Below, in pieces: positions 53,701 through 63,404 of a stretch of DNA of 64,000 nucleotides (position 1 is the stretch's first letter; each line of letters begins with the position of its first letter). The stretch is taken from positions 14,493,695 to 14,557,694 of the forward strand of contig CM034606.1 in assembly GCA_020091685.1 (NCBI GenBank), written 5' to 3'. A program made the position numbers and the translations under genes. Origin of the DNA: Lutjanus erythropterus (lineage: Eukaryota; Chordata; Actinopteri; Lutjaniformes; Lutjanidae). The notes under the pieces are model-generated. The model worked only from the letters and a program-made list of their open reading frames with translations, was not told where the DNA came from and did not search any database.

Positions 53701-55604
53701 GTGTTGTTTTAGGTTTTTTTTCATAAAGGAAATCTCATGAGGAAACCGTTTGTTTCTGGTAGAGTAGCCCTGTCCGCACACACGCAAAATGAAAGGCATG
53801 ATGTTTATATTGTAGTGTCTCAATTTAGACATGTAAGCAATCCTCCCTGCATACACCAGGGCCACCGACTCATGGGTATACGTTCCAGGGCATAATTCTC
53901 TGTGTGTTCCTGCACTGTTGCTGATACTATTGTGTTTTACAGTGTTTTTTACAATGTTTCTGTTCAATTCCACTGTTGTAATATAGGTTATTGATCTGTT
54001 TATGGTTTATTTGATAGGGACAGTATACTTAAACAAATGGAAAACAGCTATCTGATGCAAGTGTAATTGCTAATTTGCAACGCCTGTCCCTAGGATCACT
54101 TTTCTGAAAATAAGAGTGTTTTAAATTGATAATAAGTTAGTTATTAAAGGAGCAGTATGTAGTTGTTGCACATCAAAGATTAGTACAACAATCCAGATAA
54201 TGAGTCGGAGACACAGACAGTATATTGAACAGATTGAATCCCTATTTAATATTCAATCTATGGTTGAAGCGAGTTGTTTCTCCCCGCCCCTTCCTCTCCA
54301 GCCGTGAAAAAGGGTTGGTTGAGCTGCAGGAACACTGCAGGAGCACAAGACGCACCCAACATTGTGAAATGACAATAATAAGCGATGGCAGGTCCTACAC
54401 TCTAGATTCATCAGCTGTTTGTAACTGTCAGTTGTCTGTCAGCGTAACGCTAAGCCCATTATCCTGAAAAGAAAAGCCCACTGCTACATAAATACACACC
54501 CTGGAGTTGTAGTTTGGAGGATGCGTGCCTCACTGCCTGCCAGACTCCATTAGCAAATTGCTCAATTTAACCATTATAAACAGCTGCTCCTTCTAAAAGA
54601 TTATTAATGATTTGTTACGACTCATAAACAGACAATTATTCATTCGGCGAATATTTGGCATTAATTTGAACTCTAATTAACATTAAACAGGCAAACTAAA
54701 ACAGTTATTCCGGCCCGAAATAGAAATTTCAAAGGAGGACACAGCAGCAGTTATTATTTAAACTGAGCATGTTTCCTTAATCTCTGATGGAATATCATGG
54801 TCATTTTATGACAAAGTACAGTCAGTATATTACAGATTTCTCCTTTAAGAGTGAATGCAGTCAGAATTATGAGTTGATGGTGAAAACTCTGGCTCTCCTT
54901 GTTAAAATGTTTCTTCAGTCAGACATAAAACCCAAAAGTTACTCATAATAAGTGAAATTGCGCTTGAGAAGCAGATGGTAATGACAATGCAATACGTTAC
55001 TATTTGATATGTTAATGAATAGCCCTGCTAAATGTTTTGTCTTGGCTCAAAAAAAGTTTTTGTTAGATGAATAGGATGGTGTTGACTCAACCTGAAAATA
55101 TTTAGAGCGAATCATTACTTTACTTTTTAAAGTTGAGCCAAGGTTAAAATGTTTTCGGTGTACTTTAAAATATTCTATTATTCAGTACATGTCCTAGCAG
55201 TGGGGTATGTAATGGCTTGTTTGCACTACTCAAACTCTATGAGCAGCATTCCCCAGGCTCCCCTGTGGTTGTTAATCTATATGGCAGTAGCAAGGTAAAA
55301 GAAAAGGGCAATTTATGCAGACCTTGTAAAAGACTGGCTTAAATCACACTTGAAGTGACTGATGGGCAATGCACCTTGAAAACTGAATCTCAATGAGATT
55401 TTACTGTATGATAAATCACAAAACACTGTGGGCTTGGTTTGTACCTGCTAATTTGTTTGATTCTCGGTCTTTTTTGGCAGCGCAATCCGCATCAGTCGGA
55501 AGGGATGGCATATGCTTCTCAACTTCTGTTTCCACACGGCTCTGACCTTTGCTGTGTTTGCCGGCGGCATCAATCGAATCAAATACCCCATCATCTGTCA
55601 AGCA
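21201..55604 (+). CDS. adgra1: Adhesion G protein-coupled receptor A1-like (partial gene, four exons found)
   Basis: Partial gene model joining 21201-21411, 21927-22135, 47136-47263 and 55481-55604 into 224 in-frame residues. The product is a plasma-membrane adhesion GPCR. Order of parts: C-terminal GAIN subdomain (residues 1-117), GPS (about 95-140), short linker, TM1, ICL1, TM2, ECL1. The GAIN part resembles ADGRA2/ADGRA3 ([27 protein letters not shown]). The TM part is closest to ADGRA1, with [15 protein letters not shown] and FAGGINR matching the human protein as I remember it. Introns are 515, 25,000 and 8,217 nt. No upstream LRR, Ig or HormR exon and no TM3-TM7 exon was recognised. Mammalian ADGRA1 is brain-enriched and has a very short N-terminus; ligand and coupling are not evident from sequence. 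ADGRA family is near certain; paralogue ADGRA1 is likely. The a or b copy from teleost duplication cannot be told. Confidence 0.9.
21412..21926 (+). other. Intron 515 nt with a CA repeat
   Basis: Phase-1 intron between the two GAIN/GPS exons, bounded by GTAAGA and TTGCAG. It holds a (CA)n tract at 21495-21518 and a CG/TG-rich alternating purine-pyrimidine patch near 21805-21845. No open block with splice borders is evident inside it. Confidence 0.85.
21495..21518 (+). repeat. (CA)n microsatellite
   Basis: CA array of 12 units in the 515-nt intron. Confidence 0.95.
21927..22135 (+). CDS. adgra1: adgra1 exon: GAIN end and GPS with tethered-agonist-like peptide
   Basis: 209 nt, phase 1 to phase 0. 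The acceptor is TTCTTGCAG/AT and the donor ATG/GTGAGT. It encodes [17 protein letters not shown], then [15 protein letters not shown], then a GPS with paired Trp and Cys (GGW...GCH...IHC) ending NNFAVLM. FAVLM is the conserved Stachel core of adhesion GPCRs. The cleavage position, normally His-Leu-Thr/Ser, reads His-His-Asn, so the usual nucleophile is absent and self-cleavage is doubtful. One sequon (NTT) lies between the Cys residues. The final codon is Met, exactly at the exon edge. Confidence 0.93.
22560..22824 (+). promoter_or_regulatory. CpG-dense block, possible internal promoter or alternative first exon
   Basis: About 20 CpG dinucleotides fall in roughly 260 bp, against CpG-poor surroundings. 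This begins 0.4 kb downstream of the GPS exon. Near its end an ATG at 22789 opens [12 protein letters not shown], followed at 22825 by GTCAGT, a moderate donor, in phase 0, the phase needed for the TM1 exon at 47136. An in-frame TGA lies 18 nt upstream. This could be the first exon of a short receptor lacking the GAIN. The Kozak context is weak, and CpG density alone does not prove a promoter. Confidence 0.35.
22825..24127. other. Intron DNA downstream of the CpG block
   Basis: Moderate CpG content persists to about 23410 (for example GCGAGCGTTTGCGCCGG near 23320), then falls. No exon with paired borders recognised. Confidence 0.5.
24128..24167 (+). repeat. (TG)n microsatellite, 40 bp
   Basis: Uninterrupted TG dinucleotides. 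Confidence 0.97.
24168..25296. other. Unassigned intron DNA
   Basis: C/T-rich at 24660-24870, including CCCCCCCACACCCCACC. No gene or element with matched ends was seen. Confidence 0.5.
25297..25636 (-). repeat. Common teleost interspersed repeat, diverged
   Basis: Carries the remembered pattern AGACTAGA-ATTGTCTTAGAT, TTTTAAAGGCTGCATTA, ACTTGGTCATTATAT and GAGGTATTTGGTCAAA. It ends CCATATCACACAGCCCT, in other copies CCATATCGCCCAGCCCT. Probably a non-autonomous DNA element; orientation is arbitrary. Confidence 0.65.
25731..25860 (+). repeat. Common teleost interspersed repeat fragment
   Basis: CAGTGATGGAAAAGTATTCA followed by ACTTTACTTCAGTGAAAGTA is a frequent fish repeat signature, usually part of a short non-autonomous element. 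Confidence 0.55.
25861..33320. other. Unassigned intron DNA
   Basis: No gene seen. Minor features are short CT runs (30904-30945), CTG repeats (near 31224 and 31517-31535), a (CT)n at 32660-32678, and a weakly repeat-like stretch at 28370-28700. The largest overlapping open frames (27594-28077) look random. Confidence 0.45.
33320..33560 (+). repeat. Retroelement-like teleost repeat relic
   Basis: Pattern CAAGTCAA..., GTGTTTTACAGGC, GGAAGAAACCTCAGGAGAG, then TCCTTGGACAGCTGGGTGTG and CAACAGCTG. It matches a remembered fish repeat with AAGAAACCTCAGGA and GGACAGACGTGCAATAG. Strongly diverged. Confidence 0.45.
35044..35097 (+). repeat. (TG)n(GA)n compound microsatellite
   Basis: TG units at 35044-35069 pass directly into GA units to 35097. 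Confidence 0.97.
35688..35725 (+). repeat. (CA)n microsatellite, 38 bp
   Basis: Uninterrupted CA dinucleotides. Confidence 0.97.
36119..36562. mobile_element. MITE with TAGGGCTGCCCC ends
   Basis: 444 bp. The left end is TAGGGCTGCCCCCGACTAA and the right end TTAGGGGGCAGCCCTA, forming about 14 bp of inverted terminal repeat. The interior (CAGTCCCCTGATACTTTCGT and nearby) has no coding capacity. Probably a hAT-like non-autonomous element; no clear 8-bp duplication remains. The outer TA pair could alternatively be a TA target site. Confidence 0.7.
36563..42544. other. Unassigned intron DNA
   Basis: No gene. 38895-39400 and 39535-39670 look like diverged repeats; the latter shares CAAACTGGCCTCTG and flanking sequence with 36300-36320 inside the GGGCTGCCCC element. 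A CT run lies at 42237-42262. Confidence 0.4.
42545..43393 (+). repeat. D-family interspersed repeat, copy 2
   Basis: Begins TTAAAGCTGCTCTAATCAAT. It shares GGATCAAATTGCTACA-like, CACTGAGAATTATCACC, GATAATCCCACTGTA and GAGTCAGATATTTCC blocks with 2087-2435, and its head with 51798. A middle section of about 450 bp is absent from copy 1. Confidence 0.65.
43746..44491. mobile_element. MITE with GGTGACCAGA inverted ends
   Basis: About 746 bp bounded by GGTGACCAGA and TCTGGTCACC. Subterminal sequences mention the same motif set: GAGACCAGGGACGTGTCC at left, GGGACAGGCCACC and AACAGGGATTGTCTGG at right. A related fragment occurs near 61923-62000. No transposase frame. Confidence 0.65.
44778..44938 (+). 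mobile_element. 3' end of an L2-type LINE-like retroelement
   Basis: Fish pattern TGTGATAGACGACCTGCC, GTGTACCC, GGCTCCAGCCCGCC, GACCCTGTCCAGGGTAA, then GGATATAGATGATGGATG with a GATG-rich tail. In other teleost copies this is the 3' tail of a LINE. The 5' part is missing, as expected from truncated retroposition. Confidence 0.6.
45231..45383 (+). other. Candidate 51-codon cassette or alternative first exon
   Basis: An open block bounded by CCCCTCACAG/GCC and GATAAG/GTGAGC, a good donor. It is 153 nt long and phase 0 at both ends, so it could be inserted between the GPS exon (ending phase 0) and the TM1 exon (starting phase 0) without shifting frame. It contains two adjacent ATGs at 45303 and 45306; the second has A at -3 and G at +4. 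Reading from there gives [15 protein letters not shown] and then [11 protein letters not shown] up to the donor. It is not visibly repetitive, and the acceptor's pyrimidine tract is short. I recognise no homologue, so coding status is inference. Confidence 0.3.
45491..46530. repeat. Foldback MITE, A family copy 2, with interrupted arm
   Basis: Bounded by TTAAAGGGACAGTTCACCCC and CGAACTGTCTCTTTAA. The section 46078-46190 (GAGCACCAAAAAATACATTT, ACCTTGTTGTGAGCAGTTTC) aligns with 18850-18960. The inner arms pair around TAGTTTCTTTCTTTAAG. About 450 bp of unrelated sequence, including an (ATTA)n run at 45895-45917, separates the left end from the body. Confidence 0.7.
45895..45917 (+). repeat. (ATTA)n tetranucleotide repeat
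   Basis: Nearly six units of TAAT, flanked by CTG and TGGT. Confidence 0.9.
47136..47263 (+). CDS. adgra1: adgra1 exon: pre-TM1 linker, TM1, start of ICL1
   Basis: 128 nt, phase 0 to phase 2. The acceptor CTGCCTCAG/GG is preceded by a long T-rich tract; the donor is CACAG/GTAAGA. It encodes [15 protein letters not shown], then [17 protein letters not shown], then [10 protein letters not shown]. The [21 protein letters not shown] block matches human ADGRA1 and separates this gene from ADGRA2 (LHPVVYPCTALLLLCLF) and ADGRA3 (LHPVVYTTAIILLLCLL). TM1 runs from about FLHPVV to TYIVH. Confidence 0.95.
49584..49933. mobile_element. MITE with GGTTGCCAG inverted ends
   Basis: The left end GGGTTGCCAGATCTGCGT and the right end ACGCAGACCTGGCAACC are inverted copies. 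The interior opens with repeated AAACCAGCCC units. About 350 bp, no coding potential; target duplication not clear. Confidence 0.6.
51320..51470 (-). repeat. C-family TTAAAGGAG element, copy 2, internally deleted
   Basis: Reverse-strand copy whose end reads, on the minus strand, AAAGGAGCAGTATGTAA. It shares TATTTAATAT, CTATGGTTGAAGC, TGACTCCATTA and ATTGCTCA-TTTAAC with the full copies but lacks the central few hundred bases. Confidence 0.65.
51798..51890 (+). repeat. D-family repeat, head fragment
   Basis: TTAAAGCTTCTAATCAATAT then AACAATGGATCAG and AAAAGTGTCACTTG match the first 90 bp of the copies at 2087 and 42545. Confidence 0.6.
52510..52870. other. GC-richer intron block
   Basis: Higher GC than its surroundings, with several CpG. 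An open frame runs through part of it on each strand without homology or paired splice sites. Could be regulatory or a chance composition shift. Confidence 0.25.
53583..53656. repeat. 31-bp perfect-stem hairpin with 12-nt loop
   Basis: Arms 53583-53613 and 53626-53656 are complementary along all 31 positions, with a single G:T pair that would be a G-U wobble in RNA from the + strand. The left arm begins GAAAGTTCAATCAC and the right arm ends GTGATTGAACTTTC. The loop is CACAGAGGTGTA. Confidence 0.9.
54144..54848 (+). repeat. C-family TTAAAGGAG element, full-length copy 3
   Basis: 705 bp with both ends kept: TTAAAGGAGCAG at left and TTTCTCCTTTAA at right. TTAA borders both ends, inside which AGGAG and CTCCT are inverted. 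It aligns with 4050-4702 and, reversed, 51320-51470. Non-coding, so non-autonomous. Confidence 0.75.
55481..55604 (+). CDS. adgra1: adgra1 exon: ICL1, TM2, ECL1 and conserved Cys before TM3
   Basis: 124 nt, phase 2 to phase 0. The acceptor is TTTTTGGCAG/C and the donor GCA/GTAAGT. It completes a Ser codon and then reads [32 protein letters not shown] and [11 protein letters not shown]2 is [20 protein letters not shown]. The Cys in IICQA is the family-conserved residue at the top of TM3 that pairs with ECL2. ADGRA proteins continue VGI(V/I)LHYS, but no such exon was seen by 64000. Confidence 0.95.
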
Positions 55605-56329
55605 GTAAGTGCATTCCCTTTTCATTCATCCCGCTCTCAAAGCTTTTCAGAAAATTGATTATGAATGTCTATTCAGGTTTTGGCAACCGGAGCCCCGAGT
55701 GCAATATTTGGATGTATAGCTTTATGTGTCTTTTATGCTTCAGCTGCATGTATGGCCTTGTCACTCTTTTAGTTATGTGCTGACTCAATTAGCCCAGATT
55801 ATTCAGGCTTTTCAATCATGAATGCACTCACTCTCTATTCCTATTGTTTATCTGTGTCCACTGTAGTTGCCTAGGGTTAGTGACCAGCTCAAATTTTATA
55901 TAATTTTTTTTGGAAAAGTGGCATCATGTGAAATATTTTGTGGTCATAAATATGTGGTCCATACAAATATGTTCTTACATGGAAGTTTAACATTGCAGTT
56001 ACCATATCACCATAGTTTTTAACTAGCTATTTAATACTGGTGTTTCTATATGACCTAAATAAGCAAAAAAAGATCATCCAAGACTGGCTTTTTTTTCTCA
56101 GTGAGTAGAATGTCAGCCAGTTAAAAGGAAGAAGGACGATTTCTTTTGTAGAGCTTTTGTCCTTCAAAATTCAGCACAAAATTAAGTGCTTTGTAATAGC
56201 TTTTAATGACACTATCCCAGGTATTGGGACATTTTTATTTTGGACACTCATGCACATTTTTGGATTACAGTAAACAGTAATAAAAGGCTTGCATTGCAAG
56301 TGACAGTTTCAGTGCTCAGTGTAGTTTTT

Positions 56330-56690
56330 CTCACCAAACCGTGTCCATAATCTTGTATTACCCATTGCTATATGGATGTCTGTCACTTGGTTGCTTGGCC
56401 TGAAAGACCTCAACAGCTACTAGATGGATTGTGATACCATTCATGGATTCATGATGAATCCTAGTGATCTGGCCACCAGCATGTCAACTTTGTACTTGTG
56501 AAGTATCGCAACATCTGTTAGAGGGATTTGTGGTTCTTAGGTTCTTAGAGGAAATTGGTGACATTCCCACCAGCCTTAGCTCTACTCTGTATTTAATGGC
56601 TAGCAAATATTGGCTGTATACTGGCTCACAGAGCTGTTAGCATGACTGTTAATTATTAGTCTTGTCCAACACTGTTTTATCTGCATGTTT
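56330..56690 (+). repeat. Diverged teleost repeat (ACTGGATGGATTG type)
   Basis: CTCAACAGCTACTAGATGGA then ATTGTGATACC, ATTCATGGATTCATGATGAA, CCACCAGCATGTCAAC and GCTGTTAGCATGACTGTTA recall a very common fish repeat with ACTATTGGATGGATTGCCAT. Confidence 0.5.
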
Positions 56691-59262
56691 CATTTTGTTG
56701 AACTAAGTTTAACTTTCATTTCGATCAGGAGTCATTTCTCTGCATACATAAAGGATTTCATACACAGGTTGTAGAGGAGTCCTGTCTCTAGGTTTTTTTT
56801 CTTTTACGTTATTTGTACATAAAGCGAAATGCCTGACCTCAGTTTTTCAAAATATAAATAGACAAAGGAGGAAAATGGTTGTTTGAAGTCTCTCTGGATC
56901 ATCAGAATTTTTACTGCCACACAATACCATCTATTTCTGCCTAGGATGATGGATATAGGGCAGCCAGCCCTGTCTTGTGATGCAGCAGTGTGTCCCTGCA
57001 GTTGGACTTTCTGACCCTTTGCAATCAGAGTGCGGCCACATGGGTGATGCCTCCATCTCTGCAGCCCACAGTTATGAATGAGTTAGCGAGACTTGTGGAG
57101 GGACATGGAGATTTGGGATGTCAGGATAGGTTTGGAAACAGGTCAGAGAAATACTTTCTTGCCTGCTGGGATCTCACTATTTTTAGGTTGTTATACTGCA
57201 AAAATTGAGGTGCAAGCTGGAGGAAGACCTTAAAGTTCCTCTCCAGACACATTTTAGACGTCCTTTGTGATAATTAATAATTTGTTTTAAAGGCATATTA
57301 TTTAGGGTTTTACTAAAAATGTAATGTAAAGGCTCATATAAAAATAATCCCTCTCAATCATCACTTATGAAGTGGTGGTGGTGTCTATATCTGCAGGGAC
57401 CCTGCCATCTGCCAGTATTTTCTTGTTTTCTCATTATTTTGCTGTTTTCAGGTTGTTTCTGGCAGTCAACCTTTGGCAGTAGTGTGCAGCCCATAGCCAA
57501 TAACAGCGCACAGGTTGTGAGGTCAGGACTATAAAAAATGTAGCGACCGACAGTTACATCGCTGTCTGTCTCTCTCCTCTGCTCGCCGTCTGTGAGAGCT
57601 GCAGAGAGAGTTACACACGGTCAGAAAATTACATTTTATTTCTCTGATTTTCAAACTCTTTTAAAGTTCTGAAAGCACAACTAATGTTTCTCCCTGAAAA
57701 ATTCTGGATCTGGTCTTGCACCCTGCCCATCACCGCAATGTATGTACAGTACGTGACATTGTAAAGTAGCGGAGAAAAACAAAGACAGTCTTGTTATACT
57801 GGCCATGGTGTTAATGGGAGTGTTTCACTGATGGAAATAGCTAAACCATTTTGAGGTGACAGATAAGAGATGGCACATGCGGTATGTTTGAGGCAGTGGA
57901 AATTGGTGTCAAGATAAGAGTCGGTGTCAAAAGAAGAGAAAGTGAGAGTAAAAAGTAATATGTTTCTTTTTTTTCACGTGGTTGGAAAGCCATATGGTCC
58001 TTGTGGATTTCCTTTCCAGTTGATTGATAGTTGGACATGTTCAGGTTGTGAACATGAAACATCAGCTGGAGGAGAGCATCCACTACTGTCAGTTCACCTC
58101 GGCAGGAGGGCATTTACTGTACGTAGCAAAGAGATTGATGTACACCGCCTTTTCTCCTTTTCACTCACAGTTTCATGTGCCTTCACTCACTCCCTGTTTC
58201 CTATCAGCGGGCCTTGTTCGCTTCCTTTAATGTGAGCTGCGGCGCGTTTGGGACTCAGCTTCCTCTTCTGCTGTCACAAGCACTTTAGGTGGCCCCTTGC
58301 TCCACGGTGTAAAGGCTCCACCTCTACATGCTGAAATGCGGAGCATCATATTTCATGCCATCCAGCTTTTCCTGAGCTGCCCAGCAGCGGGCTCGGTGAC
58401 AGCGGAGTCTGTAAGAAGTCACCACTCGTGTCACAGCCATCAAGTCACCCTCCACAACTGTAACTGACACAAAACGGCTGGTGTTGTCATAAAATGCAGC
58501 TTCTCTCTGCTCCCTGCCGTTTAACATCACATTAATAACTTTGCCATATAGAGTATATTAACAACTCAAGTCCTCTCTCTGACAGTCATCTTAAGGATAG
58601 GATTCATACTCTTAATATACTCCCTGCCATTGTAAGATCAAAATATATCCACACTAATATGCAGTTTTGAAAATGTATATTAATAAGTTTGAGTTAGAGC
58701 TTCCCAGTTAATTGGAAGTCCAGTATTAATGTCAACATTGTTTTAGGACAGATATCAGAAACAACAGAAAGCATTTAATACACATGTTACATACATTTTT
58801 CTATGAATATAATAAAGAGTATTAGAGACTGTGCAAAAGTAGCAGCAGCATAAATTTATAACTGAAGTTGATGGCTAATCAGAAAGTGAGTAAGTCATTA
58901 ATAAAGCGTGATACATTTTTCACTGTTTAATGAGCCATCAGGGACCTGCAGTTATAAACGCTGATAATTTATTGTTAAATGATTCCACCACTACAATAAT
59001 CCATCAGTTGCAGTTGTACATTTTAATCAGTTGTTAATTGATTGATTTTGGTGATTTTGATTCTCTGTTTTTCAGAATGTAAATGGTTACACTGATCGTG
59101 TAAGTTCTGATGAATTAAAGATAGGACTTTTCTTTTTAATTGCTTACTAGTGTGATTTATAAAGCATTCAAACATGATTCATTCACAATTAATAAATCCA
59201 TTAGCTGCAACTTAAATCCCTTCATAGTGTTTGCCCCAATAGTAAAGAAAATGTCATTTCAT

Positions 59263-59332
59263 CCAGTGTTTCTCAACCTGTGATCAGGACCCCCAAAGGG
59301 GTTGCACAGTAATTTGTGGGGGTCACCAGATT
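59263..59332 (+). repeat. Short hAT-like or MITE terminus fragment
   Basis: CAGTGTTTCTCAACCTGTGA and ACCCCCAAAGGGGTTGCAC then GTGGGGGTCACC fit a vertebrate repeat pattern in which CTCAACCTG is followed by GACCCC and GGGGGTC blocks. Only this terminal piece is visible. Confidence 0.4.
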
Positions 59333-60119
59333 GTTGTGGAGAATAAAATAAAGTATTGTGGGCAAGCAGCCACAAGCCGGAAGGCAGCTTTCGGCTACGT
59401 CAGCCCCTGAAAGACATTCAACACAAGGGACAAGCACTCAAAAATATGTTAAATACAGCAGGACTCGAGAACAGCCGCCTTACAAATGACTTAAACTGTA
59501 AACCAGCAAAAAAAAAAGACAATTACCAACATCAACCACCATGTTCTGACAGACACAAACACTGACAAAAACATTTGCATTTGGATCAAAAGTACAATTT
59601 AAGTCCAAATTCTCCTGCATTTCTCTTAATTTATAATATTTTTTTTTCCTTTACATTATCTCAATCTGTACGCGAAAGAGAGAGAGCTGCCTGCGTCTGC
59701 TGCATCCACTTCTCCTTTATACATCCATGTTTGCACCTCATCAAATGGAGAGTGCTAAGAGACAGAAATACTTGAGCAAATTTCAGACATTCTGGAAGGA
59801 AAAATTCCTGTTTCTTATGCTACGTTTTAAAGGAAAGGAGCATAATTTTCTTCACATACAGCCTGAGACAAAACATTTTTAAAATATTTATTTTCTGTAT
59901 TATTGTAGTCAACTTTGGAATCTGACTAGTTCAAGCTAAATGTAGTGGTTTCAAATTCCTCACTATTTTTTAGGTCTAAAGTTTGGCAAATATGTCAACA
60001 CCTTTCACTTATACATGGAGATATACAGGATAATTACACACATATTGTAATACACATATGGTGTCTAGAATTATACTAAGACAAACAGAATATAAGGATA
60101 ATATTGCCTTGAAAAATGG

Positions 60120-60245
60120 ATGATTGCACAGAAATGCAGAGATTTGGATCACAGTATGAAGATATTGCACAGGATGACTTAATAGTATAAATAAAAATAT
60201 ACAGTATATTGCACAGGTAAAGTATAGAGCACAGAGTACAGTTGA
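60120..60245 (+). repeat. SINE-like tail fragment
   Basis: AGTATGAAGATATTGCACAG, TAGTATAAATAAAAATATAC and AGTATATTGCACAGGTAAAG resemble the A-rich end of fish SINE-like repeats and the one at 18220-18410. Confidence 0.35.
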
Positions 60246-60639
60246 GTTGAATAATACCCGAACAGTCTCAGGCAGACGAGGAGTCGGGGGCCACAAACAC
60301 CCACCTGACAACCTCAGGTACAGTCAGTGCCGTTGCAGGTGTTGTTGACAAAGCCATGTAACTCAGTTTGCCCTGCTCTTGCTCTTTAACTTATTTAGCA
60401 GTCATTCGTTTATCTAATTTTAGCCCGGGGCCTTTGGATGTTTCTTGCTGCTCCTCCTTTACCCAATCACTGCTAACAGCTAACAGGACAACTCTCTGCA
60501 GATTTGGGCAGGAGCCCAGATTGTCTGCTGTTCCGCTGGGATCAAGGCAGGCAGGCCCCACCAGACACAATTTGGGATAATTACAGGACTGCTTGAGGAG
60601 ATGTGTGATTGCAGGACGCACGTGAGACACATACACGCA

Positions 60640-60935
60640 TGCAAATGCACACAGTCATACACGCAGTGCCTGCCGAGTTCTCTGTACTCTCCCCAATCAT
60701 CCCACCTCCCCTCTATACACACACACACACTCACACACCCCCTCCCTCCTCCCAGGGGGACACATAAGTACATGCTCTCCCTCCGACAGAAGGAACTTCA
60801 AGGAGCTCTGAAACTAGCTTTGGCAGCTCTCGCAGCACTTCAAGCATGCACTCCCCACCCAGCCCTCCGCCCCTCACCCTCCTCCCTTACCGTCTCCACC
60901 TGCATCCTATACTCATTTTCCCTCTCTCTCTATCT
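60640..60935 (+). repeat. CA-rich and pyrimidine-rich low-complexity DNA
   Basis: Scattered CA runs (near 60717-60739) and C/T-rich segments. Long open frames here are a by-product of skewed composition. Confidence 0.6.
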
Positions 60936-63404
60936 GTATGCCACTCTTCAGTCTTGCACCGCCTCCCCGCCCACTGTGGCACTGCCGCTATGCAGCATCC
61001 GATGTCTTTAGGGCCTCAAAGTCAAAGTCATCTCTCATCTCTATTTCTATCTTTTCTCGCAACAGCGCTCGTTTTGTCGTTGATTCGAGCAGCGCACCAG
61101 TTGTCACGCCACGTACAGAACAACACGCGGTATATTCTTGTTTTCTCTCGCCTTGCCTCATTTTACCTCAGACCATCACAATGTGGATCGCAGTTGATTG
61201 TTCAGTGAGTGTGACCACCGTTAAATAACCTATTAATTTAGCATGAACTTGTCTATGGATGTGACCTAGATCTGAGGTTACATCCAACTGTCAGCTTAAA
61301 GATGCTTTACAGAGGATTTTCTCATTAGTGTGCCACTGTGAAATTAGTTGTGACGGCAAACGCTGTCAAAAAAAAAAAAAAAAGACATTACAATATCTGC
61401 AGTGATTTGCTTTGTGCTTGCAGTGGGTCCAATTTGAGTGTTCCTGAGCTCATTTCCCCACATGTAAAAGGCTTCTGGTAGACTGGTTACTTATGCATCA
61501 AGAACAGTAGGGAGCCGATATAATGAATATACCCATAGAAGTCATCTTAGAGGGACATTTGAATTTAGCACTGTTAGCATATGCTAAAATTGTTGAAACA
61601 ACCCATCTGACAGTGTTATCTTCACTGAAAATGCTTCGCTGCTGTTCAAGCTAAGAGGTGCCGTTCGACATAAAGTTTAGAAAAACTGAAGCAGAAAATG
61701 AAAGTCAGATACACATATGTCATTTAGATTTCCTAACAGATTAGAATTTAATTCCCTTTGGATAACTGAACATGTGATGTCCAGAACCAGCAGTCTGAGA
61801 CATGTCTGTCCTCCCGGCAATTAGATTTACAGTCTCCCACAGCTTCCTTTAGCTTGCTATCTGCAGTGCTCTGTTTTGTACTATTTAACTGTCTGGTACT
61901 GGCGTTGAACTGTCTTTGTATATAGTGACCACACGTCCTGAAAAATTCAGGACAGACCTGATTTATGAGCAGTTCCACGTCCCAAATCCTGTCCTTTTTG
62001 TCCTCTGTAACCATTATGGTAATAGATAATGAACAACACACGGGTTTGTGAAAATATTCTGATCAGCTATTTAGGCTCTAATTCCTGCTTTTAGTTAGTA
62101 AAAAAAATGCTGCTCTGGTTAGGCTACCATAAATAAAAGATTACTGATGTCATTTGACCAGTTTAAACCAGCTGACAGAGAGTGCAGCAGCAGGAATCTG
62201 TACTAGAAAATATCACACTGAAATGTGTCTGTGAGCTACAAAAAAAAATGAGTTAATTGAGATGTAAGGAGTTTTTTTTCACATTTTCTCTGTCCATTGA
62301 AACAATGATAATGTTTATTTTGTTCTGACAGCACTTTTGTCTTGGTCCTGCTATATTTGGTGATAAATTTCATTAAAAAAATACACAAATATCAAAAATT
62401 AAACAGACATTTAGTTTACAGTTTATTTGGTGAACCTAGCTAAAACTAATGCGGACTAACACAACTTTGTTCCACTATAAACCCTGTATGAAAGTTATTG
62501 TTTTGGAGATTGTTTAGTTTGTGGTGCCGTTGGATTCTGTGTTGTTATACCAGAACTGTAAACTTCAGAGTTGGACTCACGTTGCAAAAATGAGGACATG
62601 TGATTTGACTTGAACTTGACTCAACTTATTTGAAGGCAAAAAGCTGAGGAAACTTGACTTTTGTGATCCATAAATATTGAAAAATGCTCAGCTGAACAGT
62701 TCTGCCTTTGGAGCTCTACCAAACTGTCACGAATAATTGATAATATGACCAGGATGTGCATAACGTCTCCATAACCTCCTGCACACCTTCAGCTGCAACC
62801 GCTGGTCTTCCCTCTTCATATGCAGCATATTTTTCTCTGTGCAGCCACGCAAAGTATTCATTTATATGCAAGTTTCTGCTTTTAGTTATTAAAAGAGCTA
62901 ATTTTCATTTTTGTTAAATATTTAAGAATGTTATAAATGTTTTCATTTGTCCACTGTATTAATTATCAGAAGTATGAATTGCCTTCAAGTGAGGAATATG
63001 CGATAAAAAATATATATATTAATAAAACTATTGCACATAAATGCTCCTACAACTAAATGTTAACTGCATCTAAACTGCTGAAAAGATGGTTTGAAATGAC
63101 AGAAACCTATTTGTCACCTGTGTGTTCATAAGACAGCCAGGACACTATGCCTCATAATCCTCAAAGCACTCGCTGTATATGAAGTTGAATACGGAACAAT
63201 ATGTCTTTGTGTGCACTCACCTTATTATGACTTGCCTTTCAGGCTTGCTATACGTATCAATCATGACATTTTTGTCGCATCACATCTGTTGCTATTTGAC
63301 ACAGAGGACCAGGAAAAGGCAGTTACCTAACAGCACTGTAAAGCTCACTAGCTAATTACTGACTGTATGTTGTTACAAATTACTTAAGGCTGTAAATGCT
63401 GTGA

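Larger units (their letters stand above)
47264..55480 (+). other. adgra1: 8.2-kb phase-2 intron of adgra1
   Basis: Bounded by GTAAGA and TTGGCAG. It contains an MITE-like element with GGTTGCCAG ends (49.6-49.9 kb), an internally deleted TTAAAGGAG-family copy (51.3 kb), a D-family fragment (51.8 kb), a GC-richer block (52.5-52.9 kb), a perfect hairpin (53.6 kb) and a full TTAAAGGAG-family copy (54.1-54.8 kb). The rest, including 47.3-49.5 kb, has no feature I can name. Confidence 0.85.

Noticed and set aside
57540..57620. Short CTGTCTGTCTCTCTCCTCTG tract as possible splice acceptor of an exon
   Set aside because: No open frame with ADGRA similarity follows, and the pyrimidine run is ordinary low-complexity sequence.
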